64,000 nucleotides of DNA. Source: Beroe forskalii (lineage: Eukaryota; Ctenophora; Nuda; Beroida; Beroidae). This document shows, in pieces, positions 10,207 to 22,500 of the stretch. The DNA lies in NCBI GenBank assembly GCA_011033025.1, contig WFMF01000007.1, positions 558,001-622,000 on the forward strand. The letters are read 5' to 3'. The position numbers and the translations under genes are program-made. Within the stretch, counting starts at the first letter, position 1. Every line of letters begins with the position of its first letter. The notes under the pieces are model-generated. The model saw nothing but the letters and a program-made list of their open reading frames with translations, ran no database searches and was not told where the DNA came from.

Positions 10207-10645
10207 ACTGTGCACAACATAGATCAGTTTCAGACTGAAAGTGCTGCATGTAAATCTTGACCATTTCACCCATGAAACCATCTATGAATTAATGTTCAAT
10301 CGATGCCAAAACCCGCATGGATACAGCTTAGGGCATAAGACAGATTCTGTGAAAATTTGAAGCATTTTCATCCAAAAATTACCAAGATATAGCAAAATGA
10401 AGTCAGTTTTGGACCAAAATTCAAAAACTGCTGGTTTTGGTCCAAAACTGACTTCATACTTCAATATCTTCTTCATCTTTGGATGAAAATGCTTTTAATC
10501 TTCACAGATGCTGTCTTATGCCACAAACTGTATCCATGCAAATTAAGGTATCGATTGGACATTCACAGATGGCCTCATGGGGTGAAATGGTCAAAATTTG
10601 TGTGCAGCACTTTTGGTCCTAAACTGATTTTTGTTGCACACAGTT
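10207..10645. mobile_element. Foldback element, arms of about 210 bp
   Basis: ACTGTGCACAACATAGATCA at the left edge matches the inverted right edge. Further inside, GACCATTTCACCC pairs with GGGTGAAATGGTC, GGATACAG with CTGTATCC, and AAAACTGACTTCAT forms the central arms. The centre is near 10428. Non-coding. Confidence 0.7.
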
Positions 10646-11778
10646 ATGCTGCTTAGACTGTTATTCAATGGGAGAGGTCCTGGAACTGTTCTTGCAGAAG
10701 AATTTCCGAAGACAGTAATGAAGCTGGTAACAGAGGAAGAGTAGAAAAGTGATTATAGCATTTGGTCTCACTGATTAAGACAGTGCTGAAAAAATTTAGG
10801 AGTTGCCAGTGAAGTGCTCCAAGAGATGCTGGGAAGCTAAGAAGAAAAACTGAGATAATGGGGGGAGTGTCACAGTCCCAATTTTCCCTGTTCTAATTTA
10901 TTCTTTTTGATTTTGGGACAATTGGGACAACTGGGACATTTGGGACAAACAAAAAGTTGAAAAAATCAGTCATTCATCAATTTACATTGATCCAAGTTTT
11001 TCTATCATTGAAATGAAAGTTTGCAGTGGTTAAGTGTTCCCAATTACCTATCCCAAAACCAATAATAGGAAAAAAGACAGTGCAGTTGCAACGCAGCAAG
11101 TGCCGCTATGTAACAGGCTGTGAGACAAAAACACTAAACTGCTGCTCAAAAACACAATCATTTGAGCCCCAGTTGTCTCTGTCACTTTTGTCCCAATTAT
11201 CCCAATTATTACAATTTCAAAGTCAGATTATAATAATATCATCAAGAGGGCCTTCTTTGTAGAACATTAAAGAAATGCCTTCATCAGAGAGCTAGCCAGA
11301 TCCAAATTAAGCATGAGACACCAAAAATGATATGATGTAATGAAAGCTAACACTGTGACACACAGGCTTGTGACTGTGTTGTGGGGTTGAATGCATTTGA
11401 TGGGCGCCCAAATGCTCCCCCAACCACAAAAAGTAGTGTGTTAGTTTCAGAAGCTCCAAGTTCATCAAGGAAATTAAGTTCAAGAGTGAAAATTGTAGTT
11501 GAAGAGTGTAGTCAAAGAGTGTAGTTCAAGAGTGTAGTTCAAGAGTGTAGTTCAAGAGTAAAATAAAGTTCAAGAGTGGAAATTGTAATAAGCTAATTAA
11601 AAATCCCTGGTGTCAAGTCATCCACCTGAAATTGAACTGTAAATAATGATTTGAATGACCTGAATAGATTTAGGAAATAAATTATATATCAGCACAATAA
11701 ATAAATCAAATTGAATTGAATTGAAGGGGTCATCATGCCTAAAATTACTGACTAGCACCAAAGAACCATGCATTAAAG
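10646..11778. other. Intergenic with a 13-bp tandem repeat
   Basis: About 11498-11560 holds 4-5 copies of GTAGTTCAAGAGT. TTGGGACA/TGGGACAA repeats lie at 10912-10950. A 78-codon frame at 11026-11262 has no motif and is not called. The remainder is unremarkable. Confidence 0.4.
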
Positions 11779-12647
11779 GGTAAAAGTGTCACAAGAGTTG
11801 TGATTTTTGTCCAATGGATCCATTGGATCCATCATGTCCAATGGACATGTCCAATGGACGTCCATTGGACGTCCAATGGACATCCATTGAACATGATGTC
11901 CATCGGTAAAAATGTCCAATGGTGTTCAATGGATCCAATAGATCCATTGGATCCATTTTTGATGTTCAATGGACATGTTCAATGGATCCAATGGATGTTC
12001 AATGGATCCATCTGAGTGGATCCAATGGACACAATCACCAAACATGGTTTGGTAGATGGACATCAGACTGGTATTTTTGTTCATTGGATCGATTGTGTCC
12101 ATTGGATCCAATGGATCCATTGTGTCCATTGAACACCATTGGACATGTCCATTGGATCCATTGGATCCATTGCACATTGTGTCCATTGGATCCAATGGAT
12201 CCATTTTTTCCATTGGACACAATGGATCCATTGGACACAATGGATCCAATGGACACAATGTACAATGGATCCAATGGATCCAATGGACATGTTCAATGGT
12301 GTTCAATGGACACAATGGATCCATTGGATCCAATGGACACAATCGATCCAATGAACAAAAATACCAGTCTGATGTCCATCTACCAAACCATGTTTGGTGA
12401 TTGTGTCCATTGGATCCACTCAGATGGATCCATTGAACATCCATTGGATCCATTGAACATGTCCATTGAACATCAAAAATGGATCCAATGGATCCATTGA
12501 ACACCATTGGACATTTTTACCGATGGACATCATGTTCAATGGATGTCCATTGGACGTCCAATGGACGTCCATTGGACATGTCCATTGGACATGATGGATC
12601 CAATGGATCCATTGGACAAAAATCACAACTCTTGTGATACTTTTACC
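11779..12647. mobile_element. 869-bp near-perfect foldback (palindromic) element
   Basis: Ends GGTAAAAGT.TCACAAGAG are inverted and flanked by an 8-bp duplication CATTAAAG (11771-11778 and 12648-12655), which also contains TTAA. The two arms, about 430 bp each, are so alike that both strands encode nearly the same 193-residue frame (11919-12500 plus, 12507-11926 minus). The arms are built from GGATCCATT / ATGGACA hexamer-like motifs. The centre is near 12214. Half of the element reappears at 18376-18790. An 8-bp duplication suggests a hAT-type mobiliser; TTAA targeting is the alternative. Confidence 0.8.
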
Positions 12648-12655
12648 CATTAAAG

Positions 12656-15007
12656 TATTAATTAAAAAGTGATAAAAGGGCAATAGATATGTGGATTAAC
12701 TGCACATAGTAGCTACACATAGTAGCTACACATATAAAATGAAAAAGTATTAAGTAATGTTACTGTGCTACAGATTGATGTAGTGAAGGAATCTTTCTTT
12801 TTTGAAATAAAGTGTTACAGATATGAGATAAAAGCAAAAAATTCTAGCAATGAATATCAGGAATTTTCAAATATATTCCAATAATTCATTCAAGCATGGG
12901 CATGGCAAAAGTCTTGCAGATCGATTTGTTTTAAATGGTTGATTCTTTAATTGTTGATATACAATATCTCCAAATTATTAATTAAGGTAAAGATCTTAAA
13001 TTAAAGGAGAGTCAGAAAGTAATAAAGTATGAAGTAAAAGCTTATAGTATTTTAGCATTAAGCTTATATTATTATTTTATGAAATTGAAACCTACCTTGA
13101 TCATTGTTTGTGCGCACGCTTTTTGAGAAAATATTTGAGTACATGCGACGCGCGCTGCGCGCGCACCACAGCCACGCTTTCCCCAAACCAGGGGCGCCGC
13201 GCACTTTGTGCACGAGACCATGGTCCTGGTTAGGGCAAAGCCACGCTCAACTCAGCGTTTTTATTTTCTTAATGGGGGCCTTTGTTTGTTGGTTGGTGAT
13301 GCGCGCGGCCAATAATTAACCTTAACCAGGGTCCTGGTTTTGCGCACAGGGTGTGCGGCACGCCACCTGCACCTCTGGTTAGAGGTTAAACCTTTCCCCT
13401 AACCAGGGGCGTCGCGAAACGACGCTTTAGCGCTTGCCGCGCCGCGCACTCCGTGCGCGTAACCAGGGTCCTGGTTAGGGCAAGTTAAACCTATGATGAA
13501 TATTGAATATGATCTGCAGCGCACACAAAATAAGTTTCCTCAGCTACCTCAAGGGCCTGAAGCCCGTCACACGTACAAATAATATTTTGCCTCGTGTTAT
13601 AACACGAGGTAAAATTCAAGATGTCACCATGATGTGTTAGTATGTTATAACGTTAAATGTTTTGCTTTGAGGACATATTCACTTTAGCTATGGTCTTTTA
13701 ATTCATTTCTCATGCTAAAATGCTTATTAAGAAATGGTGAGGTTTATTCAGTATTCAGTAGATCAGTAATATAATTGGAACTTCTGCCTATTTCAGTTGC
13801 TTTTAATTATTTTGCTCAGTGTAAGTCATTTTTCAGTTGAAATATGTAATTGTTCTGTGGAATAATTTTCCTATTTTATTTGGCTGTCAGGCTGTAACAA
13901 TTTTTCATCTCACGGAAAAGGAACAAACATAAAAAAACAACCAAATTCACACACACACACACACACACACACAGTACTGATTACTATGATAATATAAGGT
14001 TTATGCATATGTTCCTAGAAATCATTGACTTCTTGATGTCCTTAAGCTCACACTTCCTTGCATGATTTTCATCCAGACTGATCCTCCTAATCTTCCTAAT
14101 GTAATCCGTAATACTCTACCTCACTCACTTAAGCTCTGCTTGATTAATTAATTAAGCCATGCTTTTTATTTTATTTTACTCTCAAATCTCGCAATTTAAA
14201 CACCCTGAAAGCTGGGGTAGGTATTGGCCTGATGATGCCTGCACACCACTCATCTAGGTGTGACTCATTTGGATTTGGCTGTTCTTACATAGAATTTCTC
14301 TAGATATCATGTCAAAGTTCAAGTCCAGAGTTGGAGGAAATTGATGTGTTTTAAAGGATTCAGAAAATTCCGTAATTGTGATAAGCACCTTCTTGGCAAA
14401 AATAAAATGCTCCAATAACTGATCTAAATGGTTAAACTTCATGTACATCTGCTCTAAGAGTGCCAAAACACTGATCTGAGCATGCAGGCATGATGTGTTA
14501 TCATGTATTAACTTTGAGAGTCTGAGACAAGCATGCAGATGTATCTGAAATCATGCCCCTAATGAAAATAGTACTTCATTATAGAGACATGATTTATAGG
14601 TTCTGAAATTCAAGACTGGCAAGTTGCTGACTGTGTTCTGCCACTAGGCTGTTTTGTCACAATCTTTTAGTTGCTTTTAGAGGGAAGAATAGCTATTCAG
14701 CTTGTTGTTGCTTAGTCTACTCACCTGGAGCATCTAGCTGTATGAATAGCCTGACACTTAACATGGGACTGGGAAACCAAATAATTATTATTAATGAGTA
14801 TGTTTTTCATGATTGTGATCTATTGTTCATACCAAAAACTATCCTGTAGCCAGTGCCAAGGATAATCAGGCTGAAGTGTTTATAAGGCTTGGAGAAATGA
14901 TGTGCTAGAGTGTGGAGGATGCATGGTTGCCATTCTCATGATAGTGCAGTGATGTTTCCTACAACAGATATGACAACAATGAACTGGTAAGTATAAAAGC
15001 TGCATAA
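12656..15007. other. Spacer inside copy A, no gene recognised
   Basis: Contains a CG-rich patch with CCAGGGGCG and GGTCCTGGTTAGGG motifs (13110-13490), a perfect 20-bp palindrome CCTCGTGTTATAACACGAGG (about 13588-13607), a (CA)n run, and short frames (13104-13319, 14254-14466) that recur in copy B with interruptions and have no motif. Confidence 0.4.
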
Positions 15008-15241
15008 AAGGACGTCCACAATGGGGGAGGGTTACTTGACCAATGTGGATTTTTGTGGACATAGGGGGAGGGGAGGCCAAATGTGGACATCGGTAATTTT
15101 CCGAAATTTTGATGGATTCTGTGTTGATTTTTCAAAGAATTTAGTCATTTTTGAGAAAAATATAGATGTCTGGAGATGGGGCTTGGATTGCGGACAAGGG
15201 TGAGAAGGGGACTTAAATGTCCGAAATTTGTAGATGTCCTT
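15008..15241. mobile_element. Small MITE with AAGGACGTCCACA-type ends
   Basis: AAGGACGTCCACAA at the left and TTGTAGATGTCCTT at the right form imperfect inverted ends. The interior has paired GTGGACAT / ATGTCC blocks and GGGGGAGGGG tracts. The matching copy in the duplicated segment is at 20991-21233. Confidence 0.5.
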
Positions 15242-15589
15242 ATGGATGGCTTTTCCAGAATCTTTTTTCATGATTTCCTAAGACCACTTACATGAGAAAC
15301 TCTCATGGTAAACCATGGATTTTGCATTTTCTAAAAATGATTGCACTACTTGCTTATGGATGCCTTGGAACAAGTTGCAAATGGCCGTAGATGTGAAACC
15401 TCAAAATTGATGTTAATTCAATCAGGCAATCAAGCATCTTCATCAAAATTCAGTTTTCATACTGTTGACTGTTGAGTTATGTTTCTTGCCTCAGTTGAGC
15501 CAATTTGATAAATCATACAATTACTCTTTCCAGTATCAGCCGTCAGTGAATCACAGTTAAGAAGAAACGATGCTTGCTTGCATTTAAGT

Positions 15590-16580
15590 ATCAGGTACGA
15601 TGCTTATTGATATATTTTACTTTTTATTCAATTCAATTCAATTATAAATTTTACAGCACAAAAATGTAAAAATATTTTTTCTGGGTTATATAATGAAGCA
15701 TTCGGGATGCTGAGGCAGGCACCAAGTCAAATTTAAAATCTGTTAAAAGGCCTCCCCATCATGACCAAGTATAGATAGATGATCATATTTGCAAAAACAG
15801 TGGTAATACCTATTGTAGTACTGAAACATAAAAGTTTACCAAGTCTCTATCTATTTTTACTCATTTACTGTCCAATATGCCATCTAGAAGTACATTTTCA
15901 TCCATTAATTGCAGAAAAAGACAAGGTGGCGAAGATTGATGGATGCAAATGTCTGCATCAAACTAATCAGAGGACCCTCAACCTGTTCCTTAGCTAGGGG
16001 GCCTTAGCTGGTAGGGACTCTGTTGTGAGCTTGAAGAGAGCGATGGCTGTGAAGGTAATTTGACTTACGAAATCTCCTGTCACGCCTACAATTTTAACAT
16101 TAATTATTGCAATTTACTGGAATATGACGTTATTGATTATACCATATTGACTTCGTCTTTGATTCATCAGGCAAGTGATCACTTGAATTATTCCGAAGTT
16201 GTTTCGCAATAAGTCTCGTTATATTGTTATCAGTTTCTTCTGGGAGCTTAGTGATCATCATATATTAAAGAATGATAGAAATTATCAAATTATAATGCCT
16301 TCAGGAGCTGGCAGAAGCGACCAACCCAGATATCACTGTTACGCACAGCAATAATGCATTGAAGAGGCAGCACGAAGTGTCCTATTTCAGTTCAGCAGTT
16401 ACCATAATGAGAGATTGAGAGACTACAATCACATCGTGAACTTATTCGGGAGCAAGTTGAAAAACGTTTGAATGGTACGAAAGAAAAAAATCAGAAGCTT
16501 TCGAAAATCATATGATTGTTGTCGTCAGCTGAGTATGAATGTATGAATGGTGCTAATGACTGACAATGGTTTAGAAATAT
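15590..16580 (+). repeat. Family X, copy 2, left part
   Basis: Matches the reverse complement of 6040-6900. It is interrupted at 16580 by the 2.8-kb TIR element and resumes at 25359. A second version (21560-22563) exists because of the 6-kb duplication. It carries the MPSGAGRSDQP reading frame in damaged form. Confidence 0.6.
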
Positions 16581-19500
16581 GGGGGGGATGAAGCCCAAAA
16601 AAAACAAGCCCCACCCTACTTTTCCGATTCTTGGGCTAGGTTTTTTTTGTTGGTTTTTGGTTTTTTTGCTACTTTAGTTATTTCTAGCACCTTTCCAAAC
16701 AATTTTTGGGTCAAAATTGATTGTTTTGGCGATGTCTACCATGTGACTGTAGATCCACAGGAGCTTGGTATATAGCTTAAACGACCTATCATTGTGTAAT
16801 TTACTGAATATGATTGAGAATTTTCACTCATCTAATCGTTCTGAAATTGGTCCAATTATTCAAAATTCAATGTCTATGACTGTTTTGTTAATTTTCAAGA
16901 AGACATTTTATTATTGTTGGGATGTTAATACTGAAATTCCTCTGTTATTAAGACACTTGGGTAAAAGTTTTTTTAACAAGTATATAAGATGATTTTGGCC
17001 AGGTACCATATTTTTTCCTATACTGTTTTCAACTGCATTCTTAGAATTCAATGCTCCTAGTGACTTCCAATAGTAATCAGTCAAGTAAAAGCATCCATTT
17101 ATATACTAGAGCTGATCCTGGGACCCTGAGTGAAATCCCCAAGTGACCTGTTGCGGGTCTCAGGGGTGTCCCCTCGGTCCCTACTGACACCCAGTTGACT
17201 TCCCAGTGAACATTTTGGCTTTCCCTATTTGCGGTCACTGGTCACCTCGACTGACCCAGTGACCCACTATTTTAACACTATTATTTACGCCTTTTCGAAC
17301 AAATTTTACAACTTAAAACTGGATTCCTGACCTCTTGTAAACATTGACTAACGCTACCTGGCACTTAACACTTCATCACTTTAGTGATGAACTTTATATA
17401 TGTTTTGATGTTGACATTTGAACAGCTTCAATTAAAGTTTAATATCTATAAAAGACACATTGATAAAAGTGCACACAGAAAGGCCCAATAAGCTATTGTT
17501 AATAAGATCACATATAGCTTTTTGTCGATCTCTTGGTCAAGCAAATAAAATGAACAGTCAATAGTCCTATGCTGAAGCTAGAGGTTAGTAAGGTGAAAAG
17601 GATTCCGCAGAGAAATGTAATTGAAGGTATCTACTAACGTCTAACACCAACCCTAACACTAACTATAACCATGGCCCTAGCTGTTGCTAATCTTCAGAGC
17701 ATTAGTTTGGGTCCCAAAGTCCCTTTATACTGAAGGTAACCTGGGAAAACTATCTCCTTAATCCTTACTCTGAGTCTGTGTACTTTTTCCAGGTCAGGGT
17801 TTCCCAAACGGATTGGGCCAAAAGGGGCATACTACTGTTCTAGGGCCTAAGTGTTTAAACAAAAGCTTTTTGGGTTTGTCCTTTTTTAAAGTAATGGCCT
17901 TTTTAGCCCCTTGTCAATTCTATTTAAGTACTTACTTAGGGGTGACCCTTAGCTTTTTGCTCCAATCAGTCCTGGGAAAACCTTTATTGGGTTTTTCCCC
18001 CCCCGGAAAACCCAAGGGCCCAATTCTATTTTTACACTACCTGACTGAGTGACCCAACCCCCGGGGATACTTTACATGCCCTTTTCCCGGGCCCTTTTAA
18101 ATTTTTAGCATAATTTCAACTAAAATACAAATACATCCCAACATTATTCTGAAGGTGTAAAAAAACCCTGAAAGGGGCCCACGGTTTTCACTTTTCAGTT
18201 CCTTGTTTAATGAGCCATGCAGTTTGGGCATCCACCCATTGAGCCGGAAGGCGAACAGGTTCTCTCACTCCATGGGTTTTAAGTTGCAAAATACCGCCCG
18301 GGGGAAAAATTTCGGTGCTTTAAAGGGCAGGGTGAATCAAGGGGGAAAATGCACTTGGAAAAACCAACCCCAGAGGAAATTTTCCATTGGATCAATGGAC
18401 ACAATGTGCAATGGACCAATGGATCCAATGGACATGTCCAATGGTGTTCAATGGACACAATGGATCCATTAACTGATCCAATGGACACAATGGATCCAAT
18501 GAACAAAATACCAGTCTGATGTCCATCTACCAAACCATGTTTGGTGATTGTGTCCATTGGATCCCTCAGATGGATCCATTGAACATCCATTGGATCCATT
18601 GAACATGTCCATTGAACATCAAAAATGGATCCAATGGATCCGTGGAACACCATTGACATTTTTACCGATGGACATCATGTTCAATGGATGTCCATTGGAC
18701 GTCCAATGGACGTCATTGGACATGTCCATTGGACATGATGGATCCAATGGATCCATTGGACAAAAATCACAACTCTTGTGATACTTTTACCCATTAAAGT
18801 ATTAATTCTGTGCTACAGATTGATGTAGTGAAGGAATCTTTCTTTTTTGAAATAAAGTGTTACAGATATGAGATAAAAGCAAAAAATTCTAGCAATGAAT
18901 ATCAGGAATTTTCAAATATATTCCAATAATTCATTCAAGCATGGGCATGGCAAAAGTCTTGCAGATCGATTTGTTTTAAATGATTGATTCTTTAATTGTT
19001 GATATACAATATCTCCAAATTATTAATTAAGGTAAAGATCTTAAATTAAAGGAGAGTCAGAAAGTAATAAAGTATGAAGTAAAAGCTTATAGTATTTTAG
19101 CATTAAGCTTATAGTATTGTGGTATTTTATGAAATTGAAACCTACCTTGATCATTGTTTGTGCGCGCGCTTTTTGAGAAAATATTTGAGTACACGCGACG
19201 CGCGCTGCGCGCGCACCACAGCCACGCTTTCCCCAAACCAGGGGCGCCGCGCACTTTGTGCACGAGACCATGGTCCTGGTTAGGGCAAAGCCACGCTCAA
19301 CTCAGCGTTTTTATTTTCTTAATGGGAGCCTTTGTTTGTTGGTTGGTGATGCGCGCGGCCAATAATTAACCTTAACCAGGGCCCTGGTTTTGCGCACAGG
19401 GTGCGCGGCACGCCACCTCTGGTTAGAGGTTAAACCTATGATGAATTTAATTGCCGCGCCGCAAAATAAGCGCGTAATATGGGCTGGTTAGCCCACAAAC

Positions 19501-22500
19501 CTAATAGTTTCCTCAGCTACCTCAAAGGGCCTGAAGCCCGTCACATGTACAAATAATATTTTTGCCTCGTGTTATAACACGAGGTAAAATTCAAGATGTC
19601 ACCATGATGTGTTAGTATGTTATAACGTTAAATGTTTTGCTTTGAGGACATATTCACTTTAGCTATGGTCTTTTAATTCATTTCTCATGCTAAAATGCTT
19701 AAGAAATGGTGAGGTTTTATTCAGTATTCAGTAGATCAGTAATATAATTGGAACTTCTGCCTATTTCAATTGCTTTTAATTATTTTGCTCAGTGTAAGTC
19801 ATTTTTCAGTTGAAATATTTAATTGTTCTGTGGAATAATTTTCCTATTTTATTTGGCTGTCAGGCTGTAACAATTTTTCATCTCACGGAAAAGGAACAAA
19901 CATAAAAAAAAACAACCAAATTCACACACACACACAGTACTGATTACTATGATAATATAAGGTTTATGCATATGTTCCTAGAAATCATCGACTTCTTGAT
20001 GTCCTTAAGCTCACACTTTTTAAAAACAGTTTCCTTGCATGATTTTCATCCAGACTGATCCTCCTAATCTTCCTAATGTAATCCGTAATACTCTACCTCA
20101 CTCACTTAAGCTCTGCTTGATTAATTAATTAAGCCATGCTTTTTATTTTATTTTACTCTCTCAAATCTCATAATTTAAACACCCTGAAAGCTGAGGTAGG
20201 TATTGGCCTGATGATGCCTGCACACCACTCATCTAGGTGTGACTCATTTGGATTTGGCTGTTCTTACATAGAATTTCTCTAGATATCATGTCAAAGTTCA
20301 AGTCCAGAGTTGGAGGAAATTAAGTCATGCAGATTGATGTGTTTTAAAGGATTCAGAAAATTCCATAATTGTGATAAGCACCTTCTTGGCAAAAATAAAA
20401 TGCTCCAATAACTGATCTAAATGGTTAAACTTCATGTACATCTGCTCTAAGAGTGCCAAAACACTGATCTGAGCATGCAGGCATGATGTGTTATTATGTA
20501 TTAACTTTGAGAGTCTGAGACAAGCATGCAGATGTATCTGAAATCATGCCCCTAATGAAAATAGTACTCCATTATAGAGACATGATTTATAGGTTCTGAA
20601 ATTCAAGACTGGCAAGTTGCTGACTGTGTTCTGCCACTAGGCTGTTTGTCACAATCTTTAGTTGCTTTTAGAGGAAGAATAGCTATTCAGCTTGTTGTTG
20701 CTTAGTCTACTACCTGGAGCATCTAGCTGTATGAATAGCCTGACACTTAACATAGGACTGGGAAAACCAAATAATTATTATTAATGAGTATATGTTTTTC
20801 ATGATTGTGATCTATTGTTCATACCAAAACTATCCTGTAGCCAGTGCCAAGGATAATCAGGCTGAAGTGTTTATAAGGCTTGGAGAAATGATGTGCTAGA
20901 GTGTGGAGGATGCATGGTTGCCATTCTCATGATAGCAGTGATGTTTCCTACACAGATATGACAACAATGAACTGGTAAGTATGTTGCATAAAGGACGTCC
21001 ACAATGGGGGGAGGGTTACTCTGACCAATGTGGATTTTTGTGGACATAGGGGGAGGGGAGTATGGCCAAATGTGGACATCGGTAATTTTCCGAAATTTTG
21101 ATGGATTCTGTGTTGATTTTTCAAAGAATTTAGTCATTTTTGAGAAAAATATAGATGTCTGGAGATGGGGGTTTTGGATTGCGGACAAGGGTGAGAAGGG
21201 GACTTAAATGTCCGAAATTTGGTAGATGTCCTTTATGGATGGCTTTTCCTAGAATCTTTTTCATGATTTCCTAAGACCACTTACATGAGAAATCCCCATG
21301 GTAAACCATGGATTTTGCATTTTCTAAAATGATTGCACTACTTGCTTATGGATGCCTTGGAACAAGTTGCAAATGGCCGTAGATGTGAAACCTCAAAAAT
21401 TGATGTTAATCCAATCAGGCAATCAAGCATCTTCATCAAATTCAGTTTTCATACTGTTGACTGTTGAGTTATGTTTCTTGCCTCAGTTGAGCCAATTTGA
21501 TAAATCATACAATTACTCTTTCCAGTATCAGTTGCCAGTGAATCACAGTTAAGAAGAAACGATGCTTGCTTGCATTTAAGTATCAGGTACGATGCTTATT
21601 GATATATTTTTACTTTATTCAATTCAATTCAATTATAAATTTTGTACAAAACGTAAAATATATTTTCTCTGGGTTATATAATGAAGCATCTGGGATGTGC
21701 TGAGGTAGGCACCAAGTCAAATTTAAAATCTGTTAAAAGGGCCTCCCATCAAGGACTAAGTATAGGATAGATGATCATATTTGCAAAAACAGTGGTAATA
21801 CCTACTGTAGTACTGAAACATAAAGTTTACCAAGTCTCTATCTATTTTACTCATTTACTGTCCAATATGCCATCTGAAGTACATTTTCATCCATTAATTA
21901 CAGAAAGACAAGGTGGCGAAGATTGGATGGATGCAACAATGTCTGCATCAAACTAATCAGAGGACCTCAACCTGTTCCTTAGCTAGGGGCCTTAGCTGGT
22001 AGGGACTCTGTTGTGAGCTTCTGAAGAGCGATGGTTGTGAGGTAATTTGACTTGCAAAATCTCCTGTCACGCTCACAATTTTTAACATTAATTATTGCAA
22101 TTTACTTGGAATATGACTATTGATTATACCATATTGGACTTCGTCTTTGATTCACTGTGCAAGTGATCACTTGAATTATTCGAAGTTGTTTCGTAATAAG
22201 TCTCGTTATATTGTTATCAGTTTCTTCTGGGAGCTTAGTGATCATCTATATATTAGAATGATAGAAATTATCAAATTATAATGCCTTCAGGAGCTGGCAG
22301 AAGCGACCAACCCAGATATCACTCTGTTACGCACAGCACACGACGAAGAGGTACACGAAGTGGTCCTACTCAGTTCAGCAGCTACCATAATGAGATTGAG
22401 AGACACAATCACATCGTGAACTTATTCGGGGAGCAAGTTGAAAACGTTTGAATAATTTTGAAAGTTAAAAATCAGAAGCTTTCGAAAATCATATGATTGT

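Larger units (their letters stand above)
12225..18375 (+). repeat. Tandem duplication of about 6 kb, copy A
   Basis: Aligns by eye with 18376-24385 throughout. It runs from the palindrome centre through spacer sequence, a GC-rich block (13110-13490), a (CA)n at 13952-13973, a small MITE (15008-15241), family X sequence and the first 1.8 kb of the 2.8-kb element. The last 600 bases (about 17790-18370) are corrupted relative to copy B, with inflated G/C homopolymers. That looks like unpolished read consensus rather than mutation. Confidence 0.8.

Noticed and set aside
11919..12507. 193-codon frames on both strands of the foldback
   Set aside because: Mirror images produced by the palindrome. 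The Met/Asp/Pro/Trp/His-rich repeats come from GGATCC-type words.
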